Positions 1 to 9,540 of a DNA stretch of 64,000 nt are shown piece by piece. The DNA comes from Spirosoma telluris. Lineage in GTDB: Bacteria > Bacteroidota > Bacteroidia > Cytophagales > Spirosomataceae. The position numbers and the translations under genes were made by a program. The stretch covers positions 372,001-436,000 of the forward strand of contig QLII01000001.1 in NCBI GenBank assembly GCA_003259005.1. Direction: 5' to 3'. Under the pieces are notes generated by a model, which had not been told where the DNA came from, searched no databases, and worked only from the letters and a program-made list of their open reading frames with translations. Each line of letters opens with the position of its first letter. Position 1 is the stretch's first letter.

Positions 1-2
1 AC

Positions 3-311
3 ATGTTTACCGATATGTTTAAATCCTGCGAGGAAGGGCGGCAACCCGCCGAAACCTTCTACGACGGCTACGTGGTGAATGCAGTGCTGGATGCCGCCTA
101 TCGATCGGCTGAATCGAAGCAGTGGGAGCCAGTGAATCTACCCGTCTGGCGCGGGCAGGAAGGTTTGTCGCAGGAGAAAACATTGACCGACTACGACGCT
201 AATTTTTACCTGATCAAAGAAGAAATCACCCACGACGGACGCCACAAACTGATTCTGAAAGATAAAGTCAGTGGGAAAATCGTGGAAAAAGATTTGCTTG
301 AGGTAAACTAA
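3..311 (+). CDS. Gfo/Idh/MocA-family oxidoreductase, C-terminal end (cut by window edge)
   Basis: The frame is open to the left edge, so the start lies outside the window and the first Met seen here is probably internal. The tail carries the usual closing block of Bacteroidota Gfo/Idh/MocA sugar dehydrogenases: FYDGYVVNAVLDAAYRSAES followed by a W-E-P-V motif. In the family an N-terminal NAD(P)-binding Rossmann fold is followed by a C-terminal alpha/beta substrate domain; only the end of the latter is visible. It precedes the GMC oxidoreductase by 49 bases on the same strand, suggesting co-transcription and a role in sugar oxidation. The exact substrate cannot be told. Confidence 0.72.
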   Translation: MFTDMFKSCEEGRQPAETFYDGYVVNAVLDAAYRSAESKQWEPVNLPVWRGQEGLSQEKTLTDYDANFYLIKEEITHDGRHKLILKDKVSGKIVEKDLLEVN

Positions 312-360
312 TTTTTCCGCCAATCCTGTCAGAAAAAATTTGCCCTAAACCTACAATCAC

Positions 361-2080
361 ATGAATCTCACCAGTAAAGCAACGCAGCAAAACACATTCG
401 ACGCGATCGTCGTCGGCTCGGTATAAGTGGCGGATGGGCTGCCAAAGAGCTAACACAAAAAGGGTTACGAACGCTTGTGCTGGAGCGTGGCCGGCCGGTC
501 GAGCATGTGAAAGATTACCCCACTACGATGTCGAGCCCGTGGGAAATGACTCACCGGGGTCGCTACCCGCTGGATGTGCTCGAAAAAAGCCCAACGCAGG
601 CTAAAGTTAGTTATGCCTTTAATGAGTATTCCGGACAGTTTTTCATTCGGGATACCGATCACCCGTATCAGCAAACCAAGCCCTTCGATTGGATTCGTGG
701 GTATCAGGTGGGGGCAAATCGCTGAGCTGGGCGAGATGGACACAACGGTGGGCACCCTTCAATTTTGAAGATAACCTCAAAGACGGTCACGGTGTGGACT
801 GGCCCATTCGGTACCCGGATTTGGCCCCCTGGTATAGTTACGTTGAGAAATTTGCCGGTATCAGTGGTAATAAAGATGGCCTGTCGACCCTGCCCGATGG
901 GGAATTTCTGCCGCCTTTCGAGATGAACTGCATTGAGAAAAGTGTTCGCGATGTCTGGAAAAAAGAGTATGCAGATCGCCATTTGATCATCAGTCGCACG
1001 GCCAATCTGAGCAAAGCCCAGCCCATTCATCTGGCACTGGGCCGGGCCGATTGCCAATCGCGCAACTGGTGTGGCCGGGCTGTTTGTATGGCGCATATTT
1101 CAGCAGCAATTCCGCTACGCTTCCCGCAGCCGCTAAAACCGGTAAACTCACAATCCGCCCGTTTTCCGTTGTCCACTCGATTATTTATGATGAGCAAAAA
1201 GGCAGGGCAACGGGCGTTCGCGTGATCGACACCAACACGAAAGAGATGACCGAGTATTATGCCCGTATCATGTTCGTGAATGCGGCCACGCTCAACTCTA
1301 CGCTGGTGCTGCTCAATTCTACCTCAAACCGATTCCCGAACGGGCTTGGCAACGACAGTGGTGCGCTGGGCCATTACCTGATGGATCACAATTATCGGGC
1401 CGGGTTGCTGGTGTTTACGAAGGTAAGGATCTGGATGATAAATACTATTATGGCCGTCGACCTACCGGTACCTATGTTCCACGATTCCGAAATGTACTCA
1501 ATGATAAGCAATCGGACTTCGTTCGTGGCTATGCCTATGCCTGTGGGGGAGGTCGGGCTGGTTGGGAGCGGGGCGGTTCGGTGGCGGTTTCGGTGCTGAC
1601 TATAAAGAAGCCCTGACGCATCCAGGCGAATGGTCATTCAGCATGACCGCGATGGGCGAAATGCTGCCTCGTTACGAAAATCACGTCAAACTGAATCAGG
1701 CCAACAAAGATCAATGGGGTATGCCAACGCTCGACATCGACTGTGCCTGGGGTGAAAATGAAGATAAAATGACCCAGGATGCCATTGCGCAGGCTAAAGC
1801 GATGATGGAAGCTGCTGGCATTCGAATAACGGCTGCGTTTGATAACCATCAGGCTCCGGGGGTAGCCATTCACGAGATGGGCACGGCGCGTATGGGGCAT
1901 GACCCGAAAACGTCGGTGCTGAACAAATGGAACCAGGTTCACTCGGTTAAAAATGTGTTTGTAACAGACGGTGCCAGTATGGCCTCATCAGCCTGCCAGA
2001 ATCCATCGCTGACGTACATGGCCCTGACGGCCCGTGCGGCCGATTATGCCGTTCGACAACTGAAAGGTGGTAGGCTGTAG
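361..2080 (+). CDS. GMC-family FAD-dependent oxidoreductase (frameshifted five times as written)
   Basis: Pieces in successive frames join into one GMC oxidoreductase of about 570 residues. The ATG at 361 opens with the FAD-binding DAIVVGSG-ISGGWAAKEL block, broken after VGS. Downstream are RNWCGRGC-LYGAYFSSN and the C-terminal block GTARMGHDP, FVTDGASMASSACQNPSLT (substrate/FAD region with the conserved Asn-Pro). Frames break near 420, 710-714, 1077-1079, 1402-1404 and 1570-1576. Adding one G to the local G run restores homology each time. Members of this clade oxidise sugars or alcohols, often with a small gluconate-2-dehydrogenase subunit 3 partner; none is seen here. It is either a real gene read through sequence errors or, less likely, a decayed gene. 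Confidence 0.85.
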
Positions 2081-2274
2081 CTACCATGAAGAAAGTTGAG
2101 TTTGAAACCCCGTGAGAATGCGCCAGCTTTAGGAACGCTAAACGGAATGCTTCCTGCAAAGTCAGTATCAGCACTTCCCGAAGATTTATTAGTCGAAAAG
2201 ACGGGAAAAAGGAGAAATGGGGCCGTTTAACAAATACTGTATAGTGCCTGCAAATCCTTAATCATTGATCATCA

Positions 2275-3362
2275 ATGAAATTCCTGTTCTTTTTGGCTGG
2301 GCTAGCTGGTTTGGGACAACTCGTCGGCAATAGAAAAGAGGATATTTCTGCCGTACGAATTGCCCCAGCACAAACGCTCGCAGATGCTGCTTCATTTCCT
2401 ATTGGGTTTGCCATTAGCCCGGCCAGCGTTCAGAGCAGCACGTCCTATCGGCAAACGGTTATTCAGGAAGCCAGTAGCATTACGGCCGACGTAGCCATGA
2501 AACCGAGCCGGATTAGCCCGCAAAAAGGTGTTTACAACTTTGAGGTAGCCGATCAGTTGATTGAGTTTGCGCGTTCTCAAAAGAAACGAGTTCATGGTCA
2601 TACGCTCGTATGGTATATCGACACCAGTCCAAACTGGCTCAAGCAAATCCGCGACTCGACGGAACTGGAGACGACGCTGCAAACCTATATCCAGACAGTT
2701 GGCACCCATTTTAAAGGAAAGGTGGCTTCCTGGATGTTGTCAATGAAGCGTTTGATAACCAAGGTGCTATTCGAAAAGACTCGCTCAATACGGTGGGTAA
2801 AACACTGTTCAATGTCGGAAGGATTCTTGGCAATGACTACGTAGCCCGAATGTTTCAGTACGCGCACAGGATCGACCCAAACGCCAAATTGTTTTATAAC
2901 GATTACGGGCAGGAAACGCGCCCCGCCAAACTGGCAGCGATTGTGAAATTGGCCAACGACTTTAAACGTCGCGGTATCCCGATTGATGGCCTTGGTTTAC
3001 AGATGCACATTAGTATCGATACACCGAATGAAGGGATTGAAAATGCTATCCACAAACTGGCCGAAACGGGGCTACTGATTCATATTTCGGAGTTGGATAT
3101 TGCCCTGAATCCTGGCAAGAAGAAAGACTTTGCTGTGACGCCCGGACTGCTGGAAAAGCAGTATCAGAAGTACAAATTCGTGGTGAGTACCTATAAGAAA
3201 CGGGTTCCGGCCAGTCAGCAGTTTGGCATTACTCTCTGGGGTGTTGATGATGGTACGTCCTGGATTCCAGGATTTTGCCAGTGCCTTGATGCCGCTCTAC
3301 CCTTCGATGCGAGCTTCGGGAAAAAGCGGGCGTATCAGGGCTTTCTGGACGGACTAAAGTAA
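2275..3362 (+). CDS. GH10 endo-1,4-beta-xylanase, exported (one frameshift as written)
   Basis: A signal peptide (MKFLFFLAGLAGLGQL) is followed by a GH10 TIM barrel. Visible family blocks are the HGHTLVWY motif on strand 3 (active-site His), the acid/base glutamate block expected as WDVVNEAF, GLGLQMHISI, the nucleophile block IHISELDIALN, and LWGVDDGTSW near the end. The frame breaks exactly inside the acid/base block at 2732-2733: TGG-AT should read TGG-GAT, so one missing G turns WDVVNEA into WMLSMKR. With it restored the protein is about 362 residues, normal for a single-domain GH10. It hydrolyses internal xylan bonds. It sits between the GMC oxidoreductase and pectin-related genes on the same strand. 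Confidence 0.88.
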
Positions 3363-3386
3363 GGATTATTTTTCGCAGTCATCTGA

Positions 3387-3707
3387 AAATCAGTAGCTTA
3401 TGGCTGGGCTTTCGTAGCCTCGGCTGTTTACTGGAAACGTAATTCCAATACCAAAAACACGAATGTAACCTACGATTGCAACATCTATTTTAATGGCGCA
3501 ACCGCTGGGAAGGGAGCGAATGATAAAGTGATTGACCCCCAGTTTATTAACCTGACGACTGATCTGGCAACGGCCAATTTTTCCCTGAAAAGTGGGAGTC
3601 CAGTAAGTGATGCGGGCACAAAGCTTCTTTTTTCGCCGAGCGATATAAAGGGTGTGGCCCGGCCAAAAGGCGGCTCGGTTGATTGCGGTGCCTATGAAGT
3701 TCAATAA
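3387..3707 (+). pseudogene. C-terminal remnant of a parallel beta-helix (pectate-lyase-like) protein
   Basis: An open frame of about 106 codons has no start codon and begins 25 bases after the xylanase stop. Its sequence resembles the end of secreted beta-helix proteins: VTYDCNIYFNGATAGKG, then DPQFINL, SGSPVSDAGT and the closing VDCGAYEVQ. The same closing pattern (DPQFVD, SPAVNAGS, GAYELQ) occurs twice in the large protein at 48640-54439 and in variant form in the protein ending at 6999. The N-terminal part, expected to hold the signal peptide and helix coils, is missing, so this looks like a deletion or assembly join rather than a gene. Confidence 0.6.
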
Positions 3708-3749
3708 CGGGTTGGTGTCCTCACACTGAAAAATCGTGCTTGTTTTTTT

Positions 3750-5245
3750 ATGAGAAATCACAACGTTTTGATCCTGGCAGCAGCCTTCCTGTTTAGTTGC
3801 CAGGTGTTTGCCCAAACCTACAATATCCGTGATTTTGGGGCTAAGACCGACAGTACGTTTCTAAATACGAAAGCTATTCAGGCGGCTATTGATCAATGTG
3901 CTGGCAAGGGTGGAGGTGAGGTTCTGGTGCCTGCCGGTACGTATTTCACCGGCACGATCTTCCTGAAATCGAACGTGTATCTGCATCTGTCGGCGGGTGC
4001 GGTTCTTCAAGGGAGCTACAACCCGACTGATTATCCTGAGCACAGCATTATAGCCGCCAAAAAATTCGGGACCATCACCCACAATGGCTTGTATGTTGAG
4101 TACATGAAAGCCCTGATTATTGCTGACAATGCGCATCATATGGGCATAATCGGCCGCGGAACCGTAAAAGGAGCGGAGAAGGGAAAGCGTTTCAACTGGG
4201 ACTGAATACCGACGGACGGCCTAAGAACCTATTTTTTATTGGCTGTACGCATGTGTTGCTCCGCGATATCAGCGTACTGAATTCCGCCCAGGTCACCATC
4301 TCGGTATCGGGCTGCAAACAGGTAAATATCGACGGAATCTACCTCCGCAGTCTGGTGAACTGGAACTGCGATGGGCTGGATATAGACGCGCAGGATGTAA
4401 CAATTGCCAACTGCGTTATCGACGCGGAAGACGATGCCATCTGCTTCAAGAGTGAGTACCTGAACAAATTTTGCGAGAACATCACGGTGACCAATTGCGT
4501 CGTTTCATCGCTCTGCAATGGCATCAAACTGGGTACCGGTTCCCGCACCGGTTTCCGCAATATTACGGTCAATAACTGTGTCATTAAAAAGGCGTCGGTC
4601 AATGGCTACCGTCACTGGAAAATGACCCCCGATGTGGTAGATAGTCCCGACATCCAGAGTGTAAATACCGGGATCGTAATTCTGGGTGTGGATGGCGGGT
4701 TGGTCGAAAACATTAACTTCTCCAACATTGTGATGACCGATGTGCTCAGCCCGATTTTTATCCGGGTTGGCAGGCGATTTCTCAATCCAGACCAGAAGCC
4801 GTCGGTGATGCGGCACATCACGATTCAGAACGTCAGGGCCGAAAGCCGTAGTATCATCCCAACCATCATTGCCGGTTTGGCTGACAGCCCAGCGGAAGAT
4901 ATTCGTCTGGCCAACATTCGTATTACGGTACCCATCGCCGTCCACGCCGATTCGTTGCGAAACTTTCCGAACCCCGTTCCCGAAAACCTGAAAGGCTATC
5001 CTGAAAACCGGCTTACGTTCGGGACCCGCTTACCCGCCAGCGCGTTTTACGTGCGGCATGTGCGTGGGCTTAACCTAAGCGATATATCGGTCACATTCCG
5101 CGAAAATGATGCCCGTCCGGCGTTTTACATAGATGACAGTAAAGGAATCATGCTGAAAAGCGTATGGATCGATGGTAAACCGCTCGCTAACAAGGACGCG
5201 ATGTTATCGCAGACGAACAGCGAGCGAATTGAGGTAGTGAACTGA
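3750..5245 (+). CDS. GH28 polygalacturonase-like glycoside hydrolase, exported (one frameshift as written)
   Basis: Signal peptide (ends ...CQVFAQ), then the pectate-lyase-3 type opening YNIRDFGAKTDSTFLNTKAI and a right-handed beta-helix. GH28 catalytic motifs are present: NCDGLDIDAQD (N-x-D), AEDDAICFKS (paired Asp), CNGIKLGTGS in place of the usual G-H-G region, and the G-F-R-N-I repeat. The frame breaks at 4170-4171 (AAAGG-AGC should be AAAGGG-AGC), after which GSGEGKAFQLGLNTDGRPKN reads on. Reconstructed length is about 498 residues, normal for bacterial GH28. The family hydrolyses galacturonans or related pectic linkages; replacement of the G-H-G motif makes the exact substrate uncertain. 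Confidence 0.88.
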
Positions 5246-5275
5246 TAAAAACTGTTAGCAATAACGAAAAATAGT

Positions 5276-5556
5276 ATGCTCAGAAAGGGAGTCGTCAGTA
5301 TTTGGATCTTGTGTTGCTGGGCGGGAAATGCGTTCGGGCAAAACAGAAATGCCTTTTCTGAAAAGTACTACCAGCTGATTGAAGCACCCACAGCACCGGA
5401 TAAATGGGATGCCTGGCGCTCCGAATTGCGTGCCTGGAAAGATTCGACGCTTAAATCCCTAAATTACAAAGGTGAGAACAGCAACTGGTGGGGAGCAAAT
5501 CAATGTATCACGTTGACGGAACCTATAAAGTTCAATTGTCCAATATTGACGGATAA
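5276..5556 (+). CDS. Short exported protein of unknown function, probably a truncated N-terminus (one frameshift as written)
   Basis: A signal peptide (MLRKGVVSIWILCCWAGNAFGQ) leads into an acidic/aromatic segment with the pattern KWDAWRSELRAWKDSTL. As written it ends at 5578 in a poor tail. Adding one G to the run at 5490-5493 gives the better tail SMYHVDGTYKVQLSNIDG ending at 5556, about 93 residues. I do not recognise a named domain. The W-x2-W-R-x-EL-x2-W pattern looks like the start of a larger secreted protein, so this may be the front end of a deleted gene. It lies between the GH28 and beta-helix genes. Confidence 0.4.
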
Positions 5557-5612
5557 GCGTCATTCGAATACGTATTAGCCTGAATAACAAAACTAATAAG
5601 CAGTTAATAATC

Positions 5613-6999
5613 ATGAAAACAACCACCCTGTTTTTTATCCTCTTCTCAATCAATACATTCGTTTCTGCAGCAACCTGGCATGTTTCGGGTACGGGAAACG
5701 ATGCAAACGATGGCAAAACGCCCGAAACCGCTGTACGAAATCTGCAAAAAGCCGCCGATCTCGTACAGCCGGGCGATGTAGTCCTGATTGGCAACGGTAT
5801 ATATACCAACGCTGATAAAGGCAATGGAAGTGCCGTGCTGAATATCACACGCTCCGGTACGTCGGCCGCCTGGATTACCTGGAAAGCCCGTCCGGGGCAT
5901 CATCCTGAAATTCGACCAGTCGGTTGGGCGGGCATTCAGATTTCTGGCTCCTATACCATCATTGACGGACTGAGCGTCATTGGCAATAACGATTCAATTG
6001 TGTTGCTGAAAGCGCAGGAAGACGGTAAAAAACCAACACCTGACCCTTACTACAATACAAACGGGATTTTCTTTAATGGCCGGGGTAAAAAACCAGACGA
6101 AAAACCGCACCATCTGGTTATTCGCAATTGCGTGGTTGGTAAGTGCGCTGGCGGTGGTATCGTGGGTATCGAAATCGACTATTTCACCGTTGAGGATTGT
6201 AAGGTTTTTGACAATGCCTGGTTTATGCGCTATGGCGGCTCAGGCATCACGACCCTTAATAACTGGGCATACGATGATGCGCCGGGTTACCACATCGTGA
6301 TCCAGCGCAACTTTGTCTGGAACAACAAAACGCTGGTTGCCTGGGAGAAAATCGGCAAACTGAGCGATGGGAACGGTATTCTACTGGACGTAACCGATCA
6401 GGAACAGGGGCAGGGGCCACTAACCCCAACGCCGATGCGGTTGTAAAGCCCGCAACAAGTCAAACGGCGGTTGCTCCAACTACTGTTGGGGTACCAACAG
6501 CACCAGAAAAGCCAAAGCGGCCTGAGTGGAAAGGGCGGGCGTTAATCGCGAATAATGTGAGTTGTTTTAATGGTGGCTCGGGGATTCACACCTTCCGCAC
6601 AAGGCACGTCGACATAATTAATAACACGACCTATTGGAATGGGGGATTGTGGGATACCAGGAGCTGTTTCCTAATCGGTCAGACGATGTGGTTATTCTGA
6701 ATAACATTATTGTGCCCCGGCCGGGCGGAGCCGTAACCTCCAACAACCGCAACACCAGTATCCGCTGGGATTATAATATTTACCCCACTGCACAGACGGT
6801 TTTTGCCGGGGCCAACGACATTGTTGCCGACCCCAACTTTATCGACATTCAGCCCGACCCGACAAAAGGGAATTTTCGACTGGCGAAAAATAGCCGTGCC
6901 GTCAATTCAGGTAGTAATGACGTTCCTCTGCTCAACGATATTCTGGGTAAAGCACGCCCTAAAAGTGCCGGACGGGATCGGGGCGCGTTTGAACAGTAA
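5613..6999 (+). CDS. Secreted right-handed parallel beta-helix protein, pectate-lyase-like (two frameshifts as written)
   Basis: A signal peptide (to FVSAATWHVS) is followed by the DUF1565/beta-helix opening GNDANDGKTPETAVRNLQKA and PGDVVLIGNGIYT. Coils follow with HHLVIRNCVVGKCAGGG, IDYFTVEDCKVFDNAW and DGNGILLDV. These match the helix modules of the giant protein at 48640-54439. A Pro/Thr-rich linker around 6440-6520 interrupts the helix. Breaks are at 6413-6416 and 6641-6645; one G added at each restores QGATNPNADAV and NGGIVGYQELFPN. Reconstructed length is about 462 residues. Proteins of this fold cut or bind pectin and other uronic-acid polymers, consistent with the neighbouring GH28; catalytic residues cannot be assigned by eye. 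Confidence 0.8.
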
Positions 7000-7040
7000 G
7001 AACAGATCAACTCATTGGTTACCTTAATCAATTATCACTC

Positions 7041-7883
7041 GTGAAAAAAATCCTCCTCGCTTTTGTTATCCTGCTGAGCTTTAATGTGGCTCAGGCGCAG
7101 AAAAAGGTGTTCCCACAAACGCCCGGCATGGTGTCGTACACGTACCGAAATAGCTTTGCTAAAAACGTACCGGCCACGCTCGATACCATTAAGGCGCTGG
7201 GTATTACTGACATGGAGTTTTCCAGCCTCTTCGGAAAAACAGCCGACGAACTGCGTAAACTCCTCGACGAGCGCGGGATGAAGTGTTCATCGTTTGGGGT
7301 TAGCTATTCCGATGCGCAGAATAAAACCAGCGAAGTGGGTAAAAATGCTAAAACACTCGGAGCGAGTTATGTTCGGGTAGCCTGGATTATGACAAAGCCC
7401 CCATTCACGCTGGCCGATGCGCAGAAAGCCGCTGAAACCTTCAACCGAATTGGCAATCAGTTGCATGATGAGTTTGGCCTGACGTTCTGCTACCATAATC
7501 ACGGCTACGAGTTCGAAAAGTACGAGGATGGCACCCTGTTCGATTACATCGTTCAGCATACTGACCCGCTGTACGTTAGTTTTGAACTGGATATTCTCTG
7601 GACATTTTTCCCGGGTGCCGATCCCGCTGCACTAATCAAAAAATACCCAAAACGCTTTAAACTGATGCACTTGAAAGATCTACGTAAAGGAGTGGTCGGC
7701 AATTTATCGGGTGGAACAGCGGTAGTGAATGACGTAGCGCTTGGAACCGGTCAGCTCGATTTGCCCGCAATTTTGAAAGCCGCCCGGAAGTCGTCCATTG
7801 ACCATTATTATATCGAAGACGAAAGCCCAAGCTATGCTACGCAGGTGCCACAAACAATAGCCTATCTGAGCGGATTGAAGTAA
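7041..7883 (+). CDS. Exported sugar phosphate isomerase/epimerase-like TIM barrel
   Basis: Intact, 280 residues. A clear signal peptide (MKKILLAFVILLSFNVAQAQ) precedes an AP-endonuclease-2/xylose-isomerase-like TIM barrel. Metal-site style motifs follow the family order: MEFSSLFG, FCYHNHGYEFE (H-N-H), FELDILWTF, MHLKDLRKG (H-x-K-D), GTGQLDLPAI and YYIEDES near the end. The family isomerises or epimerises sugars, or is involved in inositol metabolism. Export to the periplasm is unusual for sugar-phosphate chemistry, so the substrate is probably an unphosphorylated sugar. A cytosolic relative lies at 8709-9527. Confidence 0.85.
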   Translation: MKKILLAFVILLSFNVAQAQKKVFPQTPGMVSYTYRNSFAKNVPATLDTIKALGITDMEFSSLFGKTADELRKLLDERGMKCSSFGVSYSDAQNKTSEVGKNAKTLGASYVRVAWIMTKPPFTLADAQKAAETFNRIGNQLHDEFGLTFCYHNHGYEFEKYEDGTLFDYIVQHTDPLYVSFELDILWTFFPGADPAALIKKYPKRFKLMHLKDLRKGVVGNLSGGTAVVNDVALGTGQLDLPAILKAARKSSIDHYYIEDESPSYATQVPQTIAYLSGLK

Positions 7884-7914
7884 TGGAAAAATGCCTGATC
7901 GTATACTGCTTACT

Positions 7915-8669
7915 ATGAAACAGCTAGTTATTTCACTTGCCTGTCTGCTTATTACTATTGGGCGAGTACATGCTCAGGACATATTGATTGTTGCCGACGA
8001 AATTCCGGCTATGGAGGTGCTGGCCAGGGGATTCAACAACAGGAAGGCCTGACGTCTAAAATTGTAATACAGGCCGACATGCCCGCCATCCTGACTAACT
8101 TTCGGGCGGTTATCGTCTACATTCACAAAGATCTGGACTCGATACCTGAAGTGGCCTTTATCAACTACGCCCAGAAAGGGGGTAAATTACTTTGCCTACA
8201 TCATTCGATAAGCTCGGCAAAACGGAAAAACAGGTCGTGGTTTTCATTTCTGGGTATCGATCTGCCCAAAAAAGATGTATCAGAAGGCGGTTATAAATAC
8301 GTGGGTGATGTTGATATGGCAGTCGTAAATCTGGCTCCTCAACACTTCATTACGTCGCACAAGATTACGTATGCCACCACGATTGCGTACAGGCAGGAAG
8401 GCGGGCAAAAAGAGAGTCAGTTTCCTGGTTTTGTGTTGTCAAAAACAGAGGACTTTCTGAACCATCAGCTTCTTAGCCCACGGACCATTTTGCTAGGTTT
8501 CAAATTTACAGATGCCGTTGGAAAGGTATGGATGCAGGATCGCTCGGCCTGGTGTATGCCCGTCGGGAAAGGATGGCTTTTCTACAGTCAGCCGGGCCAT
8601 GCAGTCAGTGATTTTGAGAATCCCATGTATACCCAACTCATTGCGAATGCGATTCTCTATAAACCTTAA
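7915..8669 (+). CDS. ThuA-like domain protein, exported (one frameshift as written)
   Basis: The ATG at 7915 gives a signal peptide (MKQLVISLACLLITIGRVHAQ) and DILIVADEIPAMEVLA. The frame then breaks at 8027-8030 in a G run; one extra G joins GIQQQEGLTSKIVIQADMPA and the rest. The body shows ThuA/class-I-amidotransferase-like landmarks: FRAVIVYIHKDLDS, YAQKGGKLLCLHHSIS and the closing GHAVSDFENPMYTQLIANAI. The corrected length of about 251 residues fits the family. ThuA-like proteins accompany Bacteroidota sugar dehydrogenases and glycosidases; their reaction is not settled. It sits between two TIM-barrel isomerase-like genes. Confidence 0.72.
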
Positions 8670-8708
8670 TCGGTAACGCCAGGTCAACTGCCATTCACGT
8701 TAACCCGT

Positions 8709-9527
8709 ATGCACATCAAATTTTATGCACCCCACTGGGGAAATACCCTGCCCTTTGCCCTCTTTTGCCAGAACGTGAAAGACGCTGGTTACGATGGTGT
8801 CGAAATGGCGCTACCGCTCGAAGCCGATGAGAGCCGGGAAATTGTAGCTATCCTGAAAGACTACGACCTCGAACTGATTGGCCAGTACTGGCAGTCGTTC
8901 GAGAGCGATCTGGACGAACACAGCCGGAACTACGAAAAATACCTTCGTAATCTGATTGCTGCCGAGCCGATTTTTATCAATTGCCAGACGGGTAAGGATT
9001 TCTTTACCTTCGAACAGAATAAACACCTCTTCGAACTGGCTACCCGGATTTCGAAAGAAACGGGTGTCCGAATCATCCACGAAACGCACCGGGGGAAGTC
9101 GCTCTTTGCCGCCCATATCGCGCGGGATTATTTCACCAGACTGCCTGACCTTCGTATTTGCCTCGATATTTCGCATTGGTGCAATGTCCATGAATCGCTG
9201 CTCGAAAACCAGACCGAAGCCGTGAACCTGGCTATTTCCCGCGCCGACCATATTCATAGTCGGGTAGGGCATCCCGAAGGGCCGCAGGTTAATGATCCCC
9301 GCGCGCCGGAATGGGAAATTACGCTCAACACGCATCTTGCCTGGTGGGACAAAATTGTGGAAACGCATCAGGTAAACGGCACACAACTCACTGTTAATAC
9401 CGAGTTCGGGCCAGCCACCTATATGCCCGTAATGCCGTATACTCAGTTGCCAATCGGTAATCAATGGGAGATCAACGTATTCATGATGAATCTATTAAAG
9501 AAGAGGTATGCCGGATTGGCCGTATAA
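8709..9527 (+). CDS. Sugar phosphate isomerase/epimerase-like TIM barrel, cytosolic
   Basis: Intact, 272 residues, no signal peptide. It is a xylose-isomerase-like TIM barrel with YDGVEMALP, GVRIIHETHRGKSLF, RICLDISHWCNVHES, ADHIHSRVGHPEGPQV and LTVNTEFGPATYMP. The E, D-x-S-H, H-x-R and E-F-G residues occupy the usual metal-ligand positions. The family interconverts keto and aldo sugars or their 3-epimers. It follows the ThuA-like gene by 39 bases and precedes the alpha-galactosidase, so it probably processes a monosaccharide released by the cluster. The specific reaction is not determinable. Confidence 0.82.
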   Translation: MHIKFYAPHWGNTLPFALFCQNVKDAGYDGVEMALPLEADESREIVAILKDYDLELIGQYWQSFESDLDEHSRNYEKYLRNLIAAEPIFINCQTGKDFFTFEQNKHLFELATRISKETGVRIIHETHRGKSLFAAHIARDYFTRLPDLRICLDISHWCNVHESLLENQTEAVNLAISRADHIHSRVGHPEGPQVNDPRAPEWEITLNTHLAWWDKIVETHQVNGTQLTVNTEFGPATYMPVMPYTQLPIGNQWEINVFMMNLLKKRYAGLAV

Positions 9528-9540
9528 CGAAACCCATTCA

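Noticed and set aside
361..2080. True pseudogene decay of the GMC oxidoreductase and its neighbours
   Set aside because: Between breaks the sequence keeps perfect family motifs, with no nonsense substitutions or larger deletions. Decay would not lose only Gs on one strand.
8811..9464. 217-codon open frame on the - strand
   Set aside because: It lies entirely antisense to the TIM-barrel gene at 8709-9527, which has clear family motifs. The antisense protein has none.
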